Positions 56,037 through 64,000 of a stretch of DNA of 64,000 nucleotides are shown here, in pieces. How positions within the stretch are numbered: position 1 is the stretch's first letter; each line of letters starts with the position of its first letter. The DNA comes from Silene conica (Eukaryota; Streptophyta; Magnoliopsida; Caryophyllales; Caryophyllaceae): the NCBI GenBank assembly GCA_029255685.2, contig CM055315.2, forward strand, positions 25,115,501 to 25,179,500, written 5' to 3'. The position numbers were made by a program, and so were the translations under genes. The notes below the pieces were generated by a model. The model did not search any database and had not been told where the DNA came from. It saw only the letters and a program-made list of their open reading frames with translations.

Positions 56037-57160
56037 TTTGTAGTTTAACAAGTGTGCTTAATTAGCTCTTTGATTACTTTATGTTTGTTATTGTATTTTA
56101 GGTTGTAATGAGATTTGTAGTTATGCTAATGTAACGTCTAATTTATACACTGCTTAGAATTGAAACAATCAAAGACCAACTATATACTTTGTTTATCATT
56201 CATGAACCATTCTTGATTGTACTGAAGAATAGTTCATATAATGAACATTATTGAGCATTATTGATCAATGTCATACAGTCTACTTGTATATATATAAAAT
56301 ATTTTATATAATACCTATTCGATTGGATTTCATCGTAACAATGAAAATTTCAATGGTGATAAAGTTGTCGGTGAGCCACCGCGATTAAATTTGGAAACGT
56401 TAAAGGAATGTCTTAATTACTAAACTTGCTGAATTTTCCTTTATCCTCCAAATAGAAGAACAAACCTTTTGTCAGCCATTAATAAAATCTTCTTGTAAAC
56501 AAAGTTGTGCGTGAATTTTGATTATTAATCCTTTATTAAATTTGCTATATGGTGTAAATTGAACATCAAATAATATCCGTATAGTAGAAATTGGATTTGT
56601 CAAATTAATTTAAAAGGCATGGTTTAAATTATTAATTTAAAGAGTTGTGAGTTATAATAAAACTAAATGGGGGGTGCACAACTCGCCAGGTGGATAACTA
56701 AAACGATAGCCTGGTGATATGAATTTAGTAATTGCCATACGAATTATAGGTGGCTACTGGCTACGTTTGCTGGCCTAGGGGGGTTCTGGCCATCTTTTGT
56801 TGATGGGTGAAAAAGTTAGCGACCATAAATATGGTATTTCTCGTTTTCATGGCATCACTACCAACATTTATGACGATGACGATGTTGCCGTGACTGGCAT
56901 CATATCATATTTCATTTAAATGGAGAACCCTTCAATTATAACAAGTCTTAATTGTACTTAGAATAGTTCATATTACTGAAGATTGAACATTATTAATGAA
57001 TGTTATACACTCTACTTGTATATAAATATTCTATAATACATGTTCGATTGGAACTTTATGGTAACAATGACGATTTCAGAGGGGATAACGTTTTCGGTGA
57101 GCCACCGCGATTAAATTTGGAAAAGAGAAAAGCAATGTCTTACTTACTAAATTTGCTATA

Positions 57161-57680
57161 TGTAGGGGGGATATCGAGTACGGAAACAAGTAAATTCAAT
57201 CAAATAAAGATTTAAGAGAAATAAAGTAAATACAATAAAAAGAACACCAAGATTTTCAGGTGGAAAAACCCTCTTTAAATAGAGGGAAAAAAATCACCGG
57301 CCAGAGAGACAAATATTTCACTATAATGATATGGGAGTACAAGGATAATTTCCTCGAGGCTATAAAAAGTCAAGCTATTAAAGTCTCAAAATGATTATGG
57401 AGAGTAGGAATAAAAGAGGAAGAGAAGATTAATATTTGTTGTTATTGTGTGTGATGTTTGTTGTGAGTATTACGCATGTATTTATAGTGAATTTAGAAGT
57501 AAATGTTGAAGTGCGTTAGCATTGCATTTTCACCAGGTTGCATGCATTCTCTTTACTCCACCATCGGTTCATTGCACTTTGCATTCATTCACCATATGTT
57601 TCATGCTACTTCATTACTCATGCCATAAGTTAGAATATGTTCTAACATTTTCTCATTAAAGGAGGGGCATAACTCCAACA
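57161..57680 (-). mobile_element. Ty1/copia LTR (truncated element), duplicate
   Basis: Counterpart of 3067-3586, duplicated with the block and not an independent insertion. Confidence 0.72.
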
Positions 57681-57693
57681 ATCTCCACCTTGA

Positions 57694-58080
57694 CTCGCCT
57701 TTTCCCATTTATATAATCGCTCTCGCCATGAAGCATTGTTAAGTATGAATAACACCAACTAAGTCCAAGCAATGGTCAAACTTAGCAGCTGTGAGTGGTT
57801 TGGTCAACATATTTGCAGGATTCTCGTAGTATGAACCTTTTCAACGGTTAAATTTCCTGCATCAACAATATAGCAGATAAAATTGCATTAGATATCAATG
57901 TGCTTGGTTTTTGAGTGATGCTTACTTTTTCTGGTCAAGTGGACTGCACTTTGACTATCACTAAACGTATAACTAAACTAATCACAAGGGGAAATGTCCA
58001 TTTCTTCTCCATATTCAATGGCATTGTTGTTTCAAACCCTTTCATAGTTTCATGGATGGTTGCTACAACATAAAATAACT
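57694..58080 (-). pseudogene. Ty1/copia pol C-terminus, duplicate
   Basis: Same relic as 3600-3985. This copy keeps an extra G (TTTCTGGTCAAG versus TTTCTGTCAAG) that restores the local frame at the HLT(R) position, so it is the more ancestral of the two there. Confidence 0.75.
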
Positions 58081-58282
58081 AATTTAAAGGCATGGTTTAA
58101 ATTATTAATTTAAAGAGTTGTGAGTTATAATAAAATTAAATGGGGTGCACAACTCGCCAGGTGGATAACTAAAACGATGGCCTGGTGATATGAATTTAGT
58201 AATTGCCATACGAATTATAGGTGGCTACGTTTGCTGGCATAGCGGGTTCTGGCCAGCTTTTGTTGATGGGTAAAAAAGTTAG
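58081..58282. repeat. Third partial copy of an LTP-block segment
   Basis: Matches 2513-2725 (and 56607-56819) with several indels, e.g. a lost CTACTGG duplication. The left joint to the copia relic shares the short word TAA; the right end, at GTTAG, joins an LTR-like sequence. Confidence 0.8.
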
Positions 58283-58790
58283 TGTTGGAAGTGTATGCTA
58301 TAAAATAAGTATTACACAAGTTCCGAAACTAATTATTCGGTCTTCTATATGTGAATGGGTGTTTTACCCATGTTGATTGTTGTAGTCTTCTAAGGATGAC
58401 TACGTTTTTCCAATGGTGATTTTACGATCTTCTAAAAACTATTTACGAGACACAATAATTATGTTCTGGATCTTTCCTACCTCTCTTATAAATAGTGTGT
58501 TGATCTCTCATTTCAGAACACACCAAAAACATTATTTCTCTCTAAATAATCATCACCATTCTTAGCTGATATCTGGTAACGTTCTGTTAGTAGTCCTCAT
58601 TCCGAGCCTTTGTCGTACGTACACCTTAGACTCGGACGTCGTGTAACCCTGGGGTTGGTTGCCAAGAGGACGTGTGTAATTGAGCGGGGCAAATTCAACT
58701 TTAGGGCAGTGATTCTTATCACGCCACGACATCTTTCCTAAAATTCTGTAAGTTTTATTCTATTCATTAGTTATTTAATAGTCATACCGC
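58283..58790 (+). mobile_element. Probable copia LTR or LTR fragment
   Basis: Starts TGTTGGAAGTG directly after GTTAG. It has a TATA-like TTATAAATAG near 58490 and a leader-like TTTCAGAACACACC, and the style of a copia LTR. No matching target repeat, PBS or PPT was found, so the 3' boundary is uncertain. Confidence 0.4.
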
Positions 58791-59264
58791 CTACAATCTA
58801 AAGTTGAATTTGAAAAAAGAAAATATCTCCCTCGTTAATTTTTTTTATTAGGCAATGTGACTATGAATCTTTATATAAATATTATCTTAACTGTCGTTTT
58901 TCCCCGGTCTCATACTTGAACTCAAATTTGATATATTAGTAACAAAGATGGTTAGTTTATATGTTTGGAGTTATTTAATGTATGTACGTAGTGTAGTATC
59001 CTTCTGTGTACAATCACATTACCCTCCACTGGTTTCACATTACCATTTTACTCTTGTTATGATATTAATATTTGAAGTGCATCTACCTTTCAACCAAAAT
59101 GTTTGTGTTTATTATATTTGCCAAGTAAACTTTGTTGGTTGTGAGTAATTAGTCTGTTATATTTTTTCTTCAGTTTTTAAATTCTTAACGTGGGAAAGGA
59201 TAAATTTTTTTATAAGGGTACTTGAAGTAATTAAGATAAACATGTGCAAAGTCTTTATTTTATT
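58791..59264. other. Non-coding AT-rich stretch
   Basis: Nothing recognisable. A 66-codon frame at 58948-59148 has no signature and composition typical of chance. Confidence 0.45.
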
Positions 59265-59269
59265 TTATA

Positions 59270-59460
59270 GTAAGTCTTGCTTGCGACGGGTCACCATTTG
59301 TGACGGATATTTTGTGAGGTAAATGGATAGAAAGTGAGTTAGTGGAGAAAGGGGACCACATGAATAGTGTTGGAGAGAGAGAAAAAGTGGGTATTTTGTG
59401 AGAGTAAACGGTATCCGTCACAAGCTTGCGACGGATAGTGCGGTTGCAAATAAGAATTTG
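59270..59460. mobile_element. MITE-like element
   Basis: Short inverted and direct words GCTTGCGACGG, TGTGACGGAT and ATCCGTCACAAGC occur at both ends of a ~190 bp GC-neutral segment in AT-rich DNA. No clear target duplication could be fixed. Confidence 0.5.
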
Positions 59461-60655
59461 TGTTTATTTTATTATTTTTTCTTTTCTCGTACATTAGGCT
59501 ACTTCGCTAATTTTTTGTTTTTTATAAGTTTTGTTATCGTTATAGGTAACAAATAATAAATGAGTTCATTATGATAAATGATTTTGTTAAACAAAATTTA
59601 TTTGGAAGTTTGGTAGACACAATTGATAAGTATATTTATTTGAGAAATGATGTTTTATCATTGTGAAGGGAGAAAAGAGACTCTTAATTTGCATAGTCAT
59701 CCTTTGATATTGTTTTGACACAAATTATCGTTATACGACATTATGAGGTAGATATACTAGAGTAGTATACCAATATCTTAATTTTGTCTCAAGTTAATGA
59801 TCAAGTAATAATTGGTTTTTTTTTGGTTAATTAGTAAATTGGTTTTTTTTGTCCCTATCTTGAGTAGGAGGTCGTGATATTTGGGTTAAAGAATATGTTT
59901 CATATGCAAGGGAAAATGAAAAAAAATATATATATCAATCAATGGTTTTTTTTGTCTAATATGTTTGGTCGGATTAATATTTTTGTCACGTTTTATTGTT
60001 ATGTTGTCATTTTTTATGTATAATGTGACAACATGTGGGGGAAGGAGATTAATGTTCTATCCATTAAATAGGTAAACTTTGTAAAGTCGTATCCATCCTT
60101 GATCTTTAAGTTTTGAAAAACAATCCCCTAATATGTGATATACTTGGAAACATATGGAGCATGTTCAAAAAAATATTGTAATGGTTTGAGCAATACAAAA
60201 TTGGATCTTATATAAATTGGAGCATCTTATATAATGGTTTGAGCAATACAAAATTGGATAATTTGTTATGACAATGAATAATCTGACATCTTGGTTTATG
60301 AGTTTAATAGATACTCATATGATAATGTTGATCTACATAAAGGTATATGTGTGATCATTGTTCTATGACATCGTGTATATTAGCGTTGAGCCATAATTTT
60401 TGTCTATTTTTACTGCCTTGAATTTTATTGTCGAGCCGGACATTTTATAAACTTTATATAATATTACACCGTTAATTTTATGAGAGTGATTAGTCTCATT
60501 AAAGGATGTTTGCTTAGCCAAGGGTTTAAGATAAGTCAAGGATTGTGGGGTGTATGTCTAGCGAAGGTAAGACTCCCTTTATTTTTTGTCGTATTTTATT
60601 GGAGTTTAAATCTTGGAATAATGGTGATAATGTCAATTACATGGGATTGACTGAT
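59461..60655. other. Non-coding AT-rich stretch
   Basis: No gene or known repeat seen. A ~25 bp phrase (TGGTTTGAGCAATACAAAATTGG) occurs twice, near 60183 and 60236. Confidence 0.5.
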
Positions 60656-61189
60656 TGTAAAACCCCTCGCGGCAGCGGAAAGTAAAACATACAAAAGCAT
60701 GCAAATTTTACGCGGAATTAAAACTTTAAACATGCTTAACTAATATACGAGGTGAATTACAACAACAAAAATGGGGAAGAAATAAAACATTGATAAGTGA
60801 TAAGTATTAAATACAAAACCAAGCCCGGGATAGGATATCCCTACAGGCATCAAACTGTATCAAAAAAGTAAGGTCTAGCTAAACGAATGTGTAAATGTCA
60901 TCGATGAAGGATCATCGCTCGCTAGCCTCAAAGTAACCCCCTGCAAACAGCAATCAACCTACATACATGAAAAATATGTACGCCACAGTCAGTGGGGAGT
61001 GACTAGAGGTTCTCCTAGCCACCTATTGTCATTAACACGTAAACAGGTAAACACATCAACATGCTCCAACATAAACACAGATTATGAGAAGCATTAACAT
61101 ATATCATCATGTGATTACTATCGATAACCAATTATCATACATCCATAATCACAAACTAAAACATGCTCAACAACTGATTCGTCAACACA

Positions 61190-61480
61190 GGAGATAGGTC
61201 ACCAAGTGACTCGACTCCCATAATACTACGTCGACAATCGACTCTACCACAAACGAGCTAGGTCAACCAAGTGACTCTACTCCAACAATATAGGTCGACA
61301 ATCGGCTCACAATACAGGTCGACAATTGACTCAACTAGACTGGTCGACAATCGACTCGGCTAGACCACTATGAGCAGGCCGACAATCAACTCGTCTATAA
61401 CACTACAGAAGTCCACAATCTCAGACTATACAACCCCCTGGTAGGACGACGACAATCGACTGTCCTAGTCTAAACCTGGC
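61190..61480. repeat. Minisatellite inside the LTR at 60656
   Basis: About ten copies of GGTCGACAATCGACTC-like units. The position corresponds to the CAACTCAG minisatellite of the other LTR but the unit sequence is different. Confidence 0.75.
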
Positions 61481-61799
61481 TAGACTCTCAGGGCGTAGAC
61501 AATCCACGTCCCCAATTCGACAAGTATCCCCAACTCAGGATACCCCCAAGACTCGAACTAGCTAAGAACGAGATATGCCCTAAGGCGGGCTGACAGTCTA
61601 AAACCTGACCGTGAGGACCAAACCACTACGGTCAACCAGCTACATAATGCAGTCAAGTGAGAACTCGAGTAATATAGCAGCGCACAGCAGGTTCATACAC
61701 ATCACACAATGTCATCTCAAAGATGTACAAAAACTCAAACTCGAATGACAATCATTACATATATATTTCAATACTAAGACTCCACTCAACCCTTATCCA

Positions 61800-62065
61800 A
61801 TTTCGGAAACCATTTGAGGTGAGAGCCGGTCTCCCTTCCGGTTTCCCGGCCGGGGGGTCTTTCTCCTCAATCGATTTCCGAACCCGGTGTAAGAGTCGTC
61901 CAACTTCTTGGACTACAAACAAACTCGAATAGTAATTCAATAGTCTTTTCTATACAACCATTCAACACTTAGCCAACTTCGGAAAATAATTTGAGGCAAG
62001 AGCCGGTTTCCCTTCCGGTTGCCCGGACGGGGGTCTTTCTTCTCAAATCCATTTCCGAACCCAAT
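61800..62065. repeat. Duplicated GC-rich LTR module
   Basis: GAGAGCCGGT(C/T)TCCCTTCCGG ... CGGGGGGTCTTTC ... ATTTCCGAACCC occurs at ~61815-61885 and ~61995-62060. Related modules lie at 29610-29650 and 30270-30335 in the solo LTR. Each can fold around CCGG/CCGGCCGG words. Confidence 0.7.
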
Positions 62066-62559
62066 ATAAGTGCCGCCCAATTTTTGGGACTTCAAACAAG
62101 CATACAATTCATATTATAAATGTATATTCTTTACGGAAATCATTACGTATATAAAATAACAAAAGAATCGTAAATTAAATATATATTTCATTCGGAAAAG
62201 AGAGACAAAAACTAATTTAACATTTCGTATTGTATCCTCATATTTTCTATATAAAATTAACATGTGAGAAATTAATATAACAAGTCGTATTTTAATTACT
62301 CGGGAAACGGATTAACTAATTAATCATTTAGACATGCTTCTTAAAATAAAACCGTAACCCATTACTAATTCGTAACGATTTCTTACTAATTTGTAACGAT
62401 TTCTTACTAATTCGTAACGATTTATAACGTATTATATTTAAACGTGAACAAGCTAGCAAGCACGTACGTAAATTAATTAATTGAAGCAGGCTAGCAAACA
62501 CGTACATAAAATAATAATAAAATAATAAAATTATTAGAAAACTTTAGTGATAACAGCAA

Positions 62560-63280
62560 CTTAACAACGACAACAATTGATAATAATAATAAAAACCAAT
62601 AATATTATACAGTAGTAGTAAACGAATAGTAGTCACAGCAATAAGTTCAGCAACAGACCATCGTTAAACAACCTACAACACTGACTATAGCGTGAGCAGC
62701 AACACGCAGCAACACGCAGTAAATGGGTAGCATAAAACGCAGCAACTTAGCAATAACAATAGTCGCATAACAACGGGAAAGTAGCACTAAATAGTAAATA
62801 CCGTATGCAACAGCGGAAACTCACGATAACATACACCAATAGGACAGTAGGCGAAAACAGCGAAATAAACAACCAAATAATATTAACATAAGTGCAGCGA
62901 TAGTTCAGCCAGTGTAAGTAGTATGTAGTAGTAGTAATATGTACAACTATGTAGTATGTAGTGGTAAGTACCATCCCGCAGGCGTGAAAGCGTAACGAGA
63001 CAGCGGCAATAAACGCCATAACAGAGCCCCGGTTAATAGCTGTAGTAGCACAGATTAATAACATGGGACTAACAATGAACCATAGCAATAACATTACTGA
63101 ACTGCAGCAGCAACTGGCCAGTAGTAAAATGCAACCATGACAGTATAATAACGTGCAGTAACAGTGGTTGTACAACAACAGTAATGACGAACAACACAAC
63201 GCAGTACAACAGCAATAGAGTGACAATAGTATAAAAAAAACGCAGGAACAAACAATGTCAAGCAGAATAAGACACATATG
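62560..63280. repeat. Trinucleotide-rich low-complexity region in the LTR
   Basis: Dominated by CAA, AGT, AGC and AAT trinucleotides (AACAACGACAAC, TAGTAGTAG). The long minus-strand frame over it (62747-63277) is a composition effect. Confidence 0.65.
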
Positions 63281-64000
63281 AGATGAATAACACTAATATG
63301 TGACGGATACTAATTACCCACTATTTATTAAACATAAAGCCCATAATCCATTCACATAAACAACAGAAAAAATCACATGTCCAATTAATTTAAGACAAAG
63401 GCCGAGTTTTCTCATTATCGTCACCTCTTAAAGCTTAATCTTCACTTGAATCTTCTTTTATGTAAGAGTCCACTACCGAGTCTTCGAGATTAGCTCCTAA
63501 AAACAACAAAAACGGATTAAAACAACCCATTTTCGAAATTGAAGAAGAACAGCCCAGAAAATGACTGAACCGAAACGTGAATTTGAAGATACCAAAACGA
63601 CGGGGACGATCTCAGGAACGCGTAGCCGCAAACCTTGCCTCGATTGGAGTAGAAATGAGTTCGTACGGTCGATTTTCGTGAAAAGATCGGTATATACAAA
63701 ATGAAATGAACACTTGGGGAAGAAGATGAGTTGTTGTGAAGGAAATTATGAGGAAACTTCCTTTTGTCTTTTCTTTTATCACAACTTTAAGTGAAGCGGG
63801 TTTTAAGGTAGAACGGGATCTTGAGTCGGGTTTTATTTGAGAACAATATTGTCAAACGAGTTTCCACTATCTTAAGATTATAAAATCTAAAAATGAAATT
63901 TATACGATTTACTTAAAAATTAAGTTGACGAAATTAAATAAAATATATTAAATTTCCGAGAATCGCTTTAAATTATTAAAAATGAGGATTTCGAAAATGC

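Larger units (their letters stand above)
54095..58080. repeat. Segmental duplication, copy 2 (LTP-like gene block)
   Basis: Near-identical to 1-3985, with about a dozen differences noticed by eye, concentrated in the copia part. Coding sequences are unchanged. The right end joins a third partial copy at 58081. Confidence 0.93.
60656..64000 (-). mobile_element. Chromovirus-like LTR, running off the window
   Basis: Begins TGTAAAACCCCTCG like the solo LTR at 29086 and shares its order of landmarks (CGCGGAATT, ATCATCGCTCGCTAGCCTC, ACATGAAAA, GTACGCCACA). The last bases (TTAAAAATGAGGATTTCGAAAATGC) resemble the approach to the other end at 45890. So it is an LTR of at least 3.3 kb in minus orientation. 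Whether it is solo or part of an element cannot be seen. Confidence 0.75.

Noticed and set aside
54095..58080. Calling B1 and B2 independent genes under selection
   Set aside because: Introns, flanks and a dead copia are equally conserved, so identity reflects recency, not constraint.
58948..59148. 66-codon frame as a small gene
   Set aside because: No signal peptide, domain or conservation evidence; AT-rich chance frame.
62747..63277. 176-codon minus-strand frame rich in Cys, Leu and Tyr
   Set aside because: Lies in trinucleotide-rich low-complexity LTR DNA; composition alone explains it and no domain or start context is seen.

Overview
This window is nuclear DNA from a flowering plant, almost certainly a eudicot. 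It is AT-rich, has plant-type introns, and is packed with plant transposable-element families: Ty1/copia, Ty3/gypsy of Athila/Tat and chromovirus type, an L1-like LINE, CACTA, Helitron, a MULE-like element, a MITE and a SINE tail. I cannot name the species from sequence alone; a Caryophyllales source is a guess. The only host protein genes I trust are two small secreted eight-cysteine lipid-transfer-like genes, each present twice. Nearly everything else is mobile or repeated DNA.

Layout. 1-3985: a block with two LTP-like genes (minus strand), degenerate local repeats and a truncated copia element. 4215-7964: a CACTA transposon carrying mitochondrial-type HSP60 exons. 8947-10107: a Helitron. 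10426-12147: a MULE-like element. 13130-14906: a copia relic. 15080-28374: a full-length but broken LINE on the minus strand, split by a gag-protease LTR element (20120-27488). 28438-46228: two ~165 bp direct repeats bracket a LINE-like remnant. That remnant is split by a chromovirus-like solo LTR (29086-45905), which is itself split by a 14 kb composite insertion (31294-45276). 46307-53274: a tandem array with a period of about 802 bp. 53275-54094: fragments (LTP flank, CACTA end, copia integrase, array piece). 54095-58080: a near-identical second copy of the LTP block. 58081-60655: a third partial copy, an LTR-like piece, a MITE and sparse DNA. 60656-64000: a second chromovirus-like LTR running off the edge.

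Most unusual content. The Athila/Tat-like elements at 20120-27488 and 31294-45276 carry gag and protease but no reverse transcriptase, RNase H or integrase, so they must depend on proteins supplied in trans. They are studded with a paired motif: a 12-mer GGTCG-NN-CGACC, a 9 bp variable spacer, and a second 12-mer, so the start-to-start distance is always 21 bp (two helical turns). I count 32 such pairs, in the LTRs, the 3' non-coding regions and the gag-pro linker (where it reads G-R-P-T), and none elsewhere in the window. The 14 kb composite is bounded by two inverted, near-identical 1564 bp LTRs and one 5 bp target duplication (GCTAC). It therefore looks like a single integration of an aberrant, partly inverted multimeric cDNA, with a patchwork junction near 33355-33405.

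Limits: identities and copy relations were read by eye. Copy number in the array, the 4 kb duplication and the inverted composite could in principle be affected by assembly error.
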